Source: Sphingobium sp052327305 (GTDB taxonomy: Bacteria; Pseudomonadota; Alphaproteobacteria; Sphingomonadales; Sphingomonadaceae). Taken from it: a stretch of DNA of 64,000 nt. The translations under genes were made by a program, and so were the position numbers. Below the pieces are notes generated by a model, which saw only the letters and a list, made by a program, of their open reading frames with translations, ran no database searches and was not told the origin of the DNA. The stretch is taken from NCBI RefSeq assembly GCF_052327305.1, contig NZ_CP182486.1, positions 1,116,001 through 1,180,000 on the forward strand, written 5' to 3'. Shown here one piece after another: positions 8,424-16,794 of this stretch; positions within the stretch are counted from its first letter, which is position 1; the number at the start of each line of letters is the position of its first letter.

Positions 8424-9716
8424 GTGCCTGTCTTCAAAGCACTGAGCCGAAAACTGCTGGGACTATGCGCCCTGCCCCTGATCGTCGCCGCCCCCGTCAG
8501 CGCGGAAACCGTCGCCTTGTCCGGCGCGACGCTGATCGACGGAACCGGCGCCGCGCCAGTTAGCGACTCGGTGATCGTCGTGACGGATGGTCGCATCACG
8601 GCCGTGGGGCCGCGCGCTTCCGTTTCCATCCCCGCTGGTGCCCGCACGGTGAACGTCTCCGGCAAGACGATCATGCCTGGCATCATCAATGCGCACGCCC
8701 ATGTCGAAGGCAATCGCCGCTCCACCGCGCCGCTTCCCCAGCAGCTGAGCGATCAGCTCGCGCTTTATGCCCGCTACGGGGTTACGACCGTCTACAGTCT
8801 GGGCGATGACGGAGTGGAGAGCGTGAAACTCGCGCGCGAAACCCGCCAGAAGTCACAGGCCGGCACGCTCGATCGCGCCCGTCTGTTCGTCTCCGGCCCG
8901 GTGCTGAACGCAACCGACGCCGCAAACGGTCGCACGAACGTGACCGAAAATGCGGCGCGCGGCGTCGACATCATCAAGGTGCGGCTGGAAGGCCCGGCCA
9001 ACGCACCCATTCGCCAGCCCGCCGTTTATGGCGCGATGATCGATCAGGCGCACAAGGAGGGCAAGCGCATCGCCATCCATATGTTCACGGCCGACGAGAC
9101 GAAAGGCGTAGTGGATGCCGGCGTGGACGTTCTCGCGCACAGCATCCGCGACCGGGATGCTGATCCCGCCCTGATCGGCGCGATCAAGGCGCGCAACATC
9201 CCTTATATCCCCACACTCACGCGCGACCTCTCCGTCTTCGTTTATGAGAGCAAGCCAGACTTCGCGGCCGATCCGTTCTTCACGAAGGAAGCCGCTTATC
9301 GCCCGACATTGGAGATGGTCAGCGCGCCGGAGTTTCAGGCGCGGATCAAGAACGATCCCTCTGCGCAGGCCATCAAGCCTGCGCTCGAACAGGCGAAGCG
9401 CAACCTCAAGGCGCTGTCGGACGCTGGCGTGCTGATCGCCATGGGAACGGACAGCGGCGCGGGAATCGGCCGCTGGCAGGGTTATTTCGAACATGTCGAG
9501 ATGGCGATGATGGCGCAGGCCGGTCTTACGCCGATGCAGGTCATTGTCGCCGCGACCGGCAATGCGGCAAAGGCCATGCAGATCGACGATCAGGTCGGCA
9601 CGCTACAGCCCGGCAAGCGCGGCGATCTGCTCGTGCTGGCCGCCAGCCCGCTCACCGACATCACGCACACAAAGACGCTGGAACAGGTCTGGATCGACGG
9701 TCGCCGGGTGAACTGA
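8424..9716 (+). CDS. Exported amidohydrolase-family protein
   Basis: 430 residues with a cleavable signal peptide (hydrophobic run LLGLCALPLIVAAPVSA, cut after about residue 27), so probably periplasmic. Amidohydrolase metal ligands are visible: HAH at 91-93, Lys in DIIKVRL, His in IAIHMFTA, His in VLAHSIRD and Asp in MGTDSGAG. The start is GTG with GGGAGAGAAGAA upstream. It belongs to the imidazolonepropionase/prolidase-like group of secreted amidohydrolases, usual length. The substrate (peptide, lactam or other cyclic amide) cannot be told from sequence. It is 55 bp downstream of the LytTR gene, so co-regulation is possible. Confidence 0.88.
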   Translation: MPVFKALSRKLLGLCALPLIVAAPVSAETVALSGATLIDGTGAAPVSDSVIVVTDGRITAVGPRASVSIPAGARTVNVSGKTIMPGIINAHAHVEGNRRSTAPLPQQLSDQLALYARYGVTTVYSLGDDGVESVKLARETRQKSQAGTLDRARLFVSGPVLNATDAANGRTNVTENAARGVDIIKVRLEGPANAPIRQPAVYGAMIDQAHKEGKRIAIHMFTADETKGVVDAGVDVLAHSIRDRDADPALIGAIKARNIPYIPTLTRDLSVFVYESKPDFAADPFFTKEAAYRPTLEMVSAPEFQARIKNDPSAQAIKPALEQAKRNLKALSDAGVLIAMGTDSGAGIGRWQGYFEHVEMAMMAQAGLTPMQVIVAATGNAAKAMQIDDQVGTLQPGKRGDLLVLAASPLTDITHTKTLEQVWIDGRRVN

Positions 9717-9753
9717 ATTCGGAAGGTCGGCATCCGTGAAGCAACTATGATTT

Positions 9754-9780
9754 GCCCCCGGCGCAAGGGGCGCCGGGGGC
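9754..9780. terminator. Perfect 11-bp GC hairpin after the amidohydrolase
   Basis: GCCCCCGGCGC (9754-9764) and GCGCCGGGGGC (9770-9780) are perfectly complementary with a 5-nt loop, 37 bp after the amidohydrolase stop. No U tract follows on either strand (AAA on the minus side only), so it is a strong hairpin but not a canonical intrinsic terminator. Confidence 0.5.
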
Positions 9781-9873
9781 TGACGCCGCCAAGGTTCAAG
9801 GGATTGATGGCGGCGACATTCGTGAAACAGTCCACTGGACCCAACACTCGGCATTCAGAAGATGGCGTGACGA

Positions 9874-9951
9874 AAATGGGGATTTTGAGCGACCCGGAGC
9901 GAAGCGTACTCAAATGTACGTGAGCACCGGAAGCGCGAAAAATCGCCATTT
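9874..9951. repeat. 78-bp imperfect palindromic intergenic element
   Basis: The left arm AAATGGGGATTTTGAGCG (9874-9891) and right arm CGCGAAAAATCGCCATTT (9934-9951) pair at 15 of 18 positions. Inside are CCGG/CCGG (9894-9897 and 9927-9930) and CGTAC-TCAAAT-GTACG (9905-9920). It lies between the convergent amidohydrolase and UrcA genes and has no supported coding function. Its nested symmetry is like REP/MITE-type dispersed palindromes. That it recurs elsewhere in sphingomonad genomes is my recollection, not shown here. Confidence 0.6.
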
Positions 9952-9963
9952 GCAGGCCGCCAG

Positions 9964-9980
9964 AACTGAATGGCTCAGTT
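9964..9980 (-). terminator. Small hairpin at the UrcA-gene stop codon
   Basis: AACTGA (9964-9969) and TCAGTT (9975-9980) form a 6-bp stem with a 5-nt loop that includes the stop codon of the UrcA-family gene. No T tract follows on the minus strand; it abuts the palindromic element at 9874-9951 and may be part of the same unit. Confidence 0.3.
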
Positions 9981-10310
9981 TCCGACGATCGCGCTTGCCT
10001 GCGCCTCACGGGCGGCAAGGCTTTGCCCTGTGGCGCGGGATGTCGCGACCTTGATTGCGGGGGCAGCGGCCTTGCGGGCACGGAAACGGCAGAGCGCGGC
10101 CCGCGGGCCATCCAGAGTGCGGCAGACCTGACCGGCCGCGCGGGCAACGCGCTTGTCGAGCATGGCCTGCCCCTCCGCGCTGGCGAGGTTGAGATCCCCG
10201 TAGTGCACTTCCTTGGTGTAATAGGGGTTGGGATCAGAAGCGGCGAGCGCCGGCACGGCAAAGCCGGCAGCGGCGGCCAGTGTGATCGTGACTTTGGCGA
10301 GGGGGGACAT
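9975..10310 (-). CDS. UrcA family secreted protein
   Basis: 111 residues with an N-terminal signal peptide (VTITLAAAAGFAVPALA, cut near residue 23), so exported. The mature part has the UrcA-type core VHYGDLNLASAEGQAMLDKR followed by AAGQVCRTLD and LCRFRA, with two cysteines that could form a disulfide. UrcA proteins are small periplasmic or secreted proteins common in sphingomonads and caulobacters, of unknown biochemical function. ATG start with AGGAGA upstream. A palindromic element follows its stop. Confidence 0.88.
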   Translation of the reverse strand: MSPLAKVTITLAAAAGFAVPALAASDPNPYYTKEVHYGDLNLASAEGQAMLDKRVARAAGQVCRTLDGPRAALCRFRARKAAAPAIKVATSRATGQSLAAREAQASAIVGN

Positions 10311-10705
10311 CGTCTTCTCCTGAAAATCTGCCCTGCGGGCTTATTGGTCGTCCTGGGTTCGGTCTGTGCAGTCTTGCTCGGGGGACTGTTGGCGATCCCG
10401 CCTTGCCCACTCTGTCTACGCCGGGCCGGTGAGCAGCGCAGCGCGTCGTCGACCAGCGGCGTGTCCCGCTCGGCACAAGCGCTTGGTCTCCGACCAACGA
10501 GCAAATCGGAAAGACGAACGACATGAGCCAGCCGCGCTTTCGACCGCTCCGACAGACGAACGACGCCATTCCGTAGCGTCAATTCGGTCGGCGTCGAACG
10601 TCGCAAGGGACAAGTGCGCCTTGAGAAACCGCTGTCCTACATGGGCTTTGGTAAGCAAGAATGATGCAGGCCCCTCACCGGGCGCGGCTCTTTCTCACCG
10701 CGATC
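10311..10705. other. Non-coding gap without a supported gene
   Basis: About 395 bp between the UrcA promoter side and a plus-strand terminator-like hairpin. Short frames here have no ribosome site and no recognisable protein sense. It holds an 11-nt direct repeat AGACGAACGAC (10512-10522 and 10554-10564) and an inverted repeat CGACGCC/GGCGTCG (10561-10567 and 10590-10596). It could contain a promoter or a small RNA. Confidence 0.4.
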
Positions 10706-10729
10706 AGGCGCCGCTGGCGCCACTTTTTT
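10706..10729 (+). terminator. Intrinsic terminator on the plus strand with no obvious upstream gene
   Basis: GGCGCC (10706-10711), GCT loop, GGCGCC (10715-10720), then AC and seven T (10723-10729). This is a canonical intrinsic terminator for plus-strand transcription, yet no plus-strand gene is recognised between 9716 and here. Confidence 0.6.
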
Positions 10730-10778
10730 TGCTCTAAGGACTGTAACCTTCAGAACCTTTCGATGGTCTGCCGGTCAC

Positions 10779-10810
10779 AAAAAAGGCCGGAGCGCGTCAG
10801 CGCCCCGGCC
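10779..10810 (-). terminator. Intrinsic terminator of the gcv operon
   Basis: On the minus strand an 11-bp stem (GGCCGGGGCGC with GCGCTCCGGCC, one mismatch, loop TGAC) is followed by six T (10784 down to 10779). It lies 26 bp after the gcvPB stop and ends the gcvT-gcvH-gcvPA-gcvPB transcript. Confidence 0.9.
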
Positions 10811-10835
10811 GAAATTCTACCCCAAAAGGGCTTGG

Positions 10836-12386
10836 TCAGTCCGCATTTTTCCAGGCCAGCACGGGCGAGCGCGCCGCGCGGGTTTCATCGAGGCGCGCAC
10901 GCGGCGCGAAGTGAGGCGCGCTCTTCAGCGACACATCGCCCGCCTTCGCCCGCTCCGCCACGCTGCGCAGCGCCAGAATGAACTCATCGAGCCTCACCTT
11001 GCTCTCGCTCTCTGTCGGCTCCACCAGCATCGCGCCATGGACGACAAGCGGGAAATACATCGTCATCGGGTGGAACCCCTCGTCGATGAGACCCTTGGCG
11101 ATGTCGATCGTGCTCATGCCTTCGGCCAGCCCGTCATCGCTGAACAGCGCCTCGTGCATACAGGGGCCGGACGCACCAAAGGGCGCATGGAGCACGCCTT
11201 CGAGGCTCCGCAGCACATAGTTGGCGGCCAGCACGGCATCGCCCGAGGCTTGCCGCAGGCCATCCGCACCGTGGCTGAGGATGTAGGCCAGCGCGCGGGT
11301 GAACATGCCCATCTGGCCATGGAATGCGCTCATCCGGCCGAAGCTCTGCGGCATCTCCTCACCGACATTCTCCTCCTCGATGAGGTGGATGGAGCCGTCC
11401 GCCATTCGCGCGGTGTAAGGCAGGGGACCGAAGGGCGCGAGCGCCTCCGAGAGCACCACTGGTCCTGCACCCGGCCCGCCGCCGCCATGCGGCGTCGAGA
11501 AGGTCTTGTGCAGGTTGATGTGCATGGCATCGACGCCGAGATCGCCCGGACGCACCCGGCCGACGATCGCGTTGAAGTTCGCCCCGTCGCAATAGACATA
11601 GGCACCAACGGCATGGACCGCATCGCCGATCGCCTTCATATCGCGCTCGAAGAGGCCGCAGGTATTGGGATTGGTAATCATCACTGCAGCGACATCCGGG
11701 CCCAGCCGGCTCTTGAGCGCTTCCAGGTCGACCCGGCCTTCCGCCGTCGCCGGAATGTTCTCCACCCGGTAGCCGCAGAACGCCGCCGTCGCCGGATTGG
11801 TGCCATGGGCACTCTCCGGGACCAGCACGACGGAGCGGGCATCGCCACGGGCTTCATGCGCCGCGCGGATGCACAGGAGCCCGCACAGTTCGCCATGGGC
11901 GCCAGCCTTGGGCGTCATCGCCACGCCATGCATGCCGGTCAGTTCGATGAGCCAGAAGGCCAGCTCGTTGATGACCGCCAGCGCGCCCTGCACGGTCGAC
12001 TGGGGCTGGAGCGGATGCACATCGGCAAAGCCGGGCAGCCGTGCCACCTTCTCGTTGAGGCGCGGGTTGTGCTTCATCGTGCAGGAGCCGAGCGGAAACG
12101 GCCCGAGGTCGATCCCGTAGTTCTGGCGCGAAAGCCGCGTATAGTGTCGCACGGTGTCCGGCTCGGAAAGGCCGGGAAGACCGATCGGGGAGGCGCGGTC
12201 CAGTCCGCCGAGGCGGCTCTGAACCGTGGGGAGCGCGTCCAGATCCACGCCGGTCACGTCGGTAGCGCCGATCTCGAAGATCAGCGGCTCTTCCAGCATC
12301 AGGCCCCGGTTACCCGTCGCCGTCATCGGCGCGTCGGGTCCGGCAACCGGCACTTCCGGCTTCCAGCCACTCTGGTTGATGGTCAT
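10836..12386 (-). CDS. gcvPB: Glycine dehydrogenase (decarboxylating) subunit 2
   Basis: P-protein subunit 2 of the cytosolic glycine cleavage system; with subunit 1 it decarboxylates glycine and passes the aminomethyl group to lipoyl-GcvH. 516 residues. The PLP Lys294 lies in INLHKTFSTPHGGGGPG and the cofactor-binding region includes ESAHGTNPATA and CDGANFNAIVG. The split PA/PB arrangement is usual in alphaproteobacteria, unlike the fused enterobacterial GcvP. The start ATG overlaps the gcvPA stop (ATGA). Last gene of the operon; an intrinsic terminator follows. Expression is expected to follow glycine through the upstream riboswitch. Confidence 0.97.
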   Translation of the reverse strand: MTINQSGWKPEVPVAGPDAPMTATGNRGLMLEEPLIFEIGATDVTGVDLDALPTVQSRLGGLDRASPIGLPGLSEPDTVRHYTRLSRQNYGIDLGPFPLGSCTMKHNPRLNEKVARLPGFADVHPLQPQSTVQGALAVINELAFWLIELTGMHGVAMTPKAGAHGELCGLLCIRAAHEARGDARSVVLVPESAHGTNPATAAFCGYRVENIPATAEGRVDLEALKSRLGPDVAAVMITNPNTCGLFERDMKAIGDAVHAVGAYVYCDGANFNAIVGRVRPGDLGVDAMHINLHKTFSTPHGGGGPGAGPVVLSEALAPFGPLPYTARMADGSIHLIEEENVGEEMPQSFGRMSAFHGQMGMFTRALAYILSHGADGLRQASGDAVLAANYVLRSLEGVLHAPFGASGPCMHEALFSDDGLAEGMSTIDIAKGLIDEGFHPMTMYFPLVVHGAMLVEPTESESKVRLDEFILALRSVAERAKAGDVSLKSAPHFAPRARLDETRAARSPVLAWKNAD

Positions 12387-13741
12387 GCCAGTTCCTCCTC
12401 AAGCGCAGTCGCCAGCGCTTCGATGTCCTCGGGGGTCACCGTCTCTGTCACGGCGACGAGCAGGCCGGTCTCCAGCCCGGCTTCGCCCGGATACAGGCGG
12501 CCAAGCGAAACGCCCGCCAGCACGCCCTTGTCGGCCAGGGTGCGAACCACGTCTCGGCTGGGGCAATTGAGCTCGAGCGTGAACTCGTTGAAGAAGCTCT
12601 GGTTGACGAGCCTCACGCCGGGCACGCGGCTCAGCCGCTCCGCTGCGCTTACGGCGCGCGCATGGTTCAGCGTCGCCAGATCGCGCAGTCCCCGCTCCCC
12701 AAGCAGCGTCATGTGCACGGAGAAAGCGAGCGCGCACAGGCCGGAGTTGGTGCAGATATTGCTGGTCGCCTTCTCGCGGCGGATATGCTGCTCACGGGTT
12801 GAAAGCGTCAGCACGAAGCCGCGCTTGCCTTGCGCATCCACGGTTTCGCCGCAGAGCCGGCCCGGCATCTGGCGGACGAACTTCTCCTTGCACGCGAAGA
12901 GACCGAGATAGGGTCCACCGAACTGGAGGCCGACGCCGATCGACTGACCCTCGCCCACGACGATGTCCGCGCCCATCTCACCGGGCGAACGGATCGCACC
13001 GAGCGCGACTGGCTCCGTAACCACGGCGACGAGCAGCGCGCCGGCGGCATGGACCGCATCGGCGAGCGGCGTCAGATCGGCGATTCGCCCGAGAATATCG
13101 GGATACTGCACGACAACGCAGCTCGTCTCCCGGTCGATTGCGGAGACAAGCGCCTCGATGTCGGCGTCCGCATCGAGACCCGGAACGCGCACGTCGAGCG
13201 TGTCCCCGGTGTATTTCGCCATTGTCTTTGCGACGGAAACATAGTGCGGATGCAGGCCGGATGAGAGAATGGCCTTGGTGCGCTTGGTCACGCGCCGCGC
13301 CATGCCGATCGCTTCCCAGCAGGCAGTCGAGCCGTCGTACATGCTGGCATTGGCGACATCACAGCCGAAGAGCCGGGCGACCTGGCTCTGGAACTCGAAG
13401 AGCATCTGGAGCGTGCCCTGCGCGATCTCCGGTTGATAGGGCGTGTACGCCGTCAGGAACTCGCCACGCTGAATGAGATGGTCGACGCTCGCCGGCACAT
13501 GATGGCGGTACGCGCCCGCGCCCAGGAAGAATGGCACCGATCCCGCCGAAACATTCCGCGCCGCAAGCGCGCTCATGTGCCGTTCGACGGCCAGCTCGCT
13601 CGCATGAGCGGGCAAGCCTTCGATCGGCCCGGCGAGCCGCGCTTCCGCCGGCACATCGGTGAACAGATCGTCGATGTCCGGCGCGCGGACCACGCGCAGC
13701 ATCTCCGCGCGGTCGGCATTGGTCAGCGGGAGGTAGCGCAT
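12383..13741 (-). CDS. gcvPA: Glycine dehydrogenase (decarboxylating) subunit 1
   Basis: 452-residue P-protein subunit 1, partner of GcvPB. Family hallmarks seen: MRYLPLTNADRAEML at the N-terminus, FLGAGAYRHHVPASVDHL, ANASMYDGSTACWEA and GVGLQFGGPYLGLF. It lacks the PLP lysine, as expected, because this resides in subunit 2. The gene overlaps gcvPB by 4 nt, and its ATG overlaps the gcvH stop (TGATG), so the three are translationally coupled. Cytosolic; role in glycine catabolism and one-carbon supply. Confidence 0.97.
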   Translation of the reverse strand: MRYLPLTNADRAEMLRVVRAPDIDDLFTDVPAEARLAGPIEGLPAHASELAVERHMSALAARNVSAGSVPFFLGAGAYRHHVPASVDHLIQRGEFLTAYTPYQPEIAQGTLQMLFEFQSQVARLFGCDVANASMYDGSTACWEAIGMARRVTKRTKAILSSGLHPHYVSVAKTMAKYTGDTLDVRVPGLDADADIEALVSAIDRETSCVVVQYPDILGRIADLTPLADAVHAAGALLVAVVTEPVALGAIRSPGEMGADIVVGEGQSIGVGLQFGGPYLGLFACKEKFVRQMPGRLCGETVDAQGKRGFVLTLSTREQHIRREKATSNICTNSGLCALAFSVHMTLLGERGLRDLATLNHARAVSAAERLSRVPGVRLVNQSFFNEFTLELNCPSRDVVRTLADKGVLAGVSLGRLYPGEAGLETGLLVAVTETVTPEDIEALATALEEELA

Positions 13742-14112
13742 CAGGCCTCCTTGGCGAACGCCTGATAGGCGCTTTCTGTCATAAGGCCGGTCAGCTCTGC
13801 GGGGTCCGAGAGGCGCAGCTTGAAGAACCAGCCCTCGCCTTCGGCGTCATCGTTGACCAGCTTGGGCTCGCCATCGAGCGCGCTATTGACCTCGACCACT
13901 TCACCGGAAACCGGCGCATAGACGTCGGAGGCGGCTTTCACGGACTCCACGACTGCGGCGTCGTCACCCTTGGCGACTTCCCGCCCTTCCTCGGGCAGCT
14001 CGACGAAGACGATATCGCCCAGCTGGCCCTGCGCGAAATCGGTGATCCCTACGGTCGCGACATCGCCGTCGACCTCGATCCATTCATGCTCTTCAGTAAA
14101 ATAGCGTGCCAT
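13741..14112 (-). CDS. gcvH: Glycine cleavage system H protein
   Basis: 123-residue lipoyl carrier protein. The lipoylation site is Lys59 in VESVKAASDVYAPVSG; the fold is otherwise complete (RYFTEEHEWIEVDGD at the start, DPAELTGLMTESAYQAF at the end). It shuttles the aminomethyl intermediate between the P, T and L proteins. It sits between gcvT (2-nt gap) and gcvPA (overlap), so it is part of the riboswitch-controlled operon. AAAGGAAGC lies just before the start. Confidence 0.97.
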   Translation of the reverse strand: MARYFTEEHEWIEVDGDVATVGITDFAQGQLGDIVFVELPEEGREVAKGDDAAVVESVKAASDVYAPVSGEVVEVNSALDGEPKLVNDDAEGEGWFFKLRLSDPAELTGLMTESAYQAFAKEA

Positions 14113-14114
14113 GA

Positions 14115-15251
14115 TCAGCTTCCTTTGCGAACATATTTATGTGGAACGAAGGGCATCGGCGTAACCGTTGCCGCGATGCGCTTCCCACGCACCTCGATTT
14201 CGACTGCGGTGCCGGGCTCGGCAAGCGCCGCATCTACCCAGCCCATTGCAATCGGTCGTTCGAGCGAGGGGGAAAAGCCACCGGAGGTAATCACACCGGC
14301 CTGTTTCTCGCCCACGAATATCACCGCTCCCTCACGCGCGGGCATCCGGCCCTCGATCGCGAGGCCGACCCGGCGCTGTGCGGGCCGATCCGCCAAATCC
14401 CGCTGGATTTTCTCCGCGCCAATGAAGCCGCCCTCCGCGCGCCGCCTTTTGCCGAAGGCGAAGGCCAAACCTGCGCCGATCGCGCTGCTTTCAGGGTTTA
14501 GGTCATGTCCGTAAAGTGGAAGCCCCGCCTCTAGCCGCAGCGAATCGCGCGCGCCAAGGCCAATGGGTTTCACTTCCGGCTCGCTAGTCAGGAGATCGGC
14601 CACCGCCTCCAGATCGCTGGCAGGCACGCTGATCTCGAAGCCATCCTCGCCGGTATATCCCGAGCGGCTGATCCACACCTGCACGCCTTGGATGACAAAT
14701 GAGCCTCCGGTCATAAAGGCAAGGTCTTCCAAGCGTCCACCAGTCACATGGCGCGCGAGAGCGGCCGCCGCCTCTGGCCCTTGCAGGGCAAGCAGACCTT
14801 GCTCGGCAAGATGATCGAGCGTCACGCCCGAGGGCAGATTGGCCCGCATATGATCGATATCGTCATGTTTGGTGGCGCCGTTGACAACGATGAACAGCGC
14901 ATCGTCACGCCGCGTGACGATAAGATCGTCGAGGATGCCACCCGCTTCGTTCAGGAGCAGACCGTAGCGCAGCTGGCCAACGGTCATGCCCGCCACCTCA
15001 ACACCCAACAGCGCCTCGGCAGCGTCCACGAAGCCCTCACCAGACAGCAGGAGCTGGCCCATATGGCTCACATCGAAGAGACCCGCATGACCACGCGTCC
15101 AGAGATGTTCGGCGACAATGCCTTCATATTGCACGGGCATGGCGTAGCCGGCGAACGGCACCATCCGCCCGCCGCGTGCGCGATGCCAGGCGTCGAGCGG
15201 GAGCAGCGCGGGTGGCGCTTCGGTCGCATCTGTCTTGCTTGTTTGGCTCAA
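14115..15251 (-). CDS. gcvT: Aminomethyltransferase (glycine cleavage T protein)
   Basis: 378 residues; transfers the methylene group from aminomethyl-lipoyl-GcvH to tetrahydrofolate, releasing ammonia. Family features: PFAGYAMPVQYEGIVAEH, LFDVSHMGQ, SGYTGEDGFEISVP and the C-terminal GCV_T_C barrel (GFIGAEKIQR to IAATVTPMPFVPHKY). Normal length. First gene of the operon, with the tandem glycine riboswitch in its leader 56 bp upstream. ATG start. Confidence 0.97.
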   Translation of the reverse strand: MSQTSKTDATEAPPALLPLDAWHRARGGRMVPFAGYAMPVQYEGIVAEHLWTRGHAGLFDVSHMGQLLLSGEGFVDAAEALLGVEVAGMTVGQLRYGLLLNEAGGILDDLIVTRRDDALFIVVNGATKHDDIDHMRANLPSGVTLDHLAEQGLLALQGPEAAAALARHVTGGRLEDLAFMTGGSFVIQGVQVWISRSGYTGEDGFEISVPASDLEAVADLLTSEPEVKPIGLGARDSLRLEAGLPLYGHDLNPESSAIGAGLAFAFGKRRRAEGGFIGAEKIQRDLADRPAQRRVGLAIEGRMPAREGAVIFVGEKQAGVITSGGFSPSLERPIAMGWVDAALAEPGTAVEIEVRGKRIAATVTPMPFVPHKYVRKGS

Positions 15252-15307
15252 AATCCGGTCCTCGTGAAGTGGTCAAGACGATGCAATGCCGACAGGCAAT
15301 TCATCGG

Positions 15308-15510
15308 ACCCCCTCTGTCACGGAACCTGAGAGCTTAGCCGACATGCCTGCGCTCTGCAGGCATGCGGATTACCCCTTCGGTGGGCGCTGGCCTGAAAGG
15401 CCGTGCCGCTCTCCAGAGTCTCCTTGCTGTCGACGCGGTCCCTTGGCCTGAGAGATTCCGGGGCGGTTGCTCCTTCGGCGACCCGACACTTTGGCCGGAT
15501 GCTCTCCCGC
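15308..15510 (-). ncRNA. Tandem glycine riboswitch upstream of gcvT
   Basis: On the minus strand both aptamers are readable. Aptamer 1 (15510 to ~15431) has GGGAGAG, GCCGAAGGAGCAA and CTCTCAGGCCAAGGGACCG. Aptamer 2 (~15428 to 15308) has GGAGAG, CACCGAAGGGGTAA and CTCTCAGGTTCCGTGACAGAG. These are the conserved cores of glycine aptamers, joined by a short linker. The location before the glycine cleavage operon fits a glycine-activated ON switch. The expression platform between 15252 and 15307 is not obvious by eye. Confidence 0.95.
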
Positions 15511-15621
15511 GTCGAACTGCCGCCCGAGCCTGACAAATTGCCGGCTCGAACGGAGGACAGGCCTTCCATCGCGACGCAGGTGATTCCTGTCAAGCGCGAT
15601 AGACGCAACCGGTTCAACCGC

Positions 15622-16794
15622 TCAGGTCGAAGGAGTGCCTCTCCGGTCAATGCCCCCGCACAGCTCGTTATGCGCTCGTTCCGCAAAACGATCGGTCATG
15701 CCCGCGATATAGTCCGCGATCGTCCGGCTGCGGGCCGGCTCCTCCACGAGGCATCGGCTGTCCCACCCTTCACCCATTAATGAAGGATCGCGAGCATAGA
15801 CCGCGAACAGCTCACCCACGATGCGCTGGGCGCGCTCCGAGGCGGCAAGCTGCTGGGGATGATGATAGAGGTTTTTATACATGAAGCGCTTCAGTGTGCG
15901 CTCCGCTTCCCCCATTTCCTCGGAAAATGCCGCGATCGGCTGGCCAGCGGCGCGCACCGCTTCCACGCTAGATACGTTGCTCGCCCGGATATTCGCCTGA
16001 CACTGAGTGATGAGGTCGTTGACCATCACGCCAATCTGCTCGCGGACCAGTTCGCGCAACAGCCGGTCCTCTGGAGCGTCAGGATGTCTCTGCTTCACCC
16101 GATCCCAGCAATCCCGCACCAATGGCACGGTGAGGATCTGATCCAGCGTCAGAAGGCCAGCACGCAGTCCATCATCAATATCGTGATTGTCGTAGGCGAT
16201 ATCATCGGCAAGGGCTGCGACCTGCGCTTCAAGGGAAGGCCAGCTTCCAAGATCCAGCGGAAACTCCGCATCGAGTGCCCGCATCGCCCAATTAGGGGCC
16301 GTGACTGGCCCATTATGCTTGGCGAGGCCTTCCAGCATTTCCCAGGTGAGGTTGAGGCCGGGGAAGCGCGGATAGGATTCCTCAAGCCACATCAGCGTGC
16401 GGAGGCAGTGCGCATTGTGGTCGAACCCGCCCCGATCGGCGAGTGCCAGCTGGAGCGCATCCTCCCCCGCATGGCCGAAAGGCGGATGGCCGATGTCATG
16501 CGCGAGGCACAGCGCCTCGGTAAGATCTTCATTGATACCCAGAACGCGAGCAATCGTGCGGCCGATCTGAGCGACCTCAAGACTATGCGTCAGGCGGACC
16601 CGATAGTGGTCGCCATCAGGCGCAATGAACACCTGTGTCTTGTGGCGCAGGCGGCGGAAGCTGATCGAGTGAATGATCCGGTCGCGATCGCGCTGAAATG
16701 CGTCACGCGGCCCGCGCTGCTCGCCGCCCGGCTCGGCATATTGACGTCCACGGCTGCGAGCGGGATCGCTCGCGTAGGGGGCAAGCGCGCTCAC
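15622..16794 (-). CDS. dgt: dNTP triphosphohydrolase (dGTPase-like HD protein)
   Basis: 390 residues, cytosolic. Hydrolyses dNTPs to the nucleoside and triphosphate; members of this subfamily have broad dNTPase activity. HD-domain metal ligands: His70 in VRLTHSLEVAQ and His99-Asp100 in CLAHDIGHPPFGHAGE. The N-terminal signature DRDRIIHSISFRRLRHKTQV is characteristic. The start overlaps the stop of the upstream TPR/SPOR gene by 4 nt (ATGA), so the two are coupled. Its 3' end points at the gcvT leader. Substrate preference cannot be set from sequence. Confidence 0.93.
   Translation of the reverse strand: MSALAPYASDPARSRGRQYAEPGGEQRGPRDAFQRDRDRIIHSISFRRLRHKTQVFIAPDGDHYRVRLTHSLEVAQIGRTIARVLGINEDLTEALCLAHDIGHPPFGHAGEDALQLALADRGGFDHNAHCLRTLMWLEESYPRFPGLNLTWEMLEGLAKHNGPVTAPNWAMRALDAEFPLDLGSWPSLEAQVAALADDIAYDNHDIDDGLRAGLLTLDQILTVPLVRDCWDRVKQRHPDAPEDRLLRELVREQIGVMVNDLITQCQANIRASNVSSVEAVRAAGQPIAAFSEEMGEAERTLKRFMYKNLYHHPQQLAASERAQRIVGELFAVYARDPSLMGEGWDSRCLVEEPARSRTIADYIAGMTDRFAERAHNELCGGIDRRGTPST

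Noticed and set aside
10911..12911. 666-codon plus-strand frame opposite the gcvP genes
   Set aside because: His/Arg/Gln-rich antisense translation of gcvPA/gcvPB; high GC suppresses stop codons.
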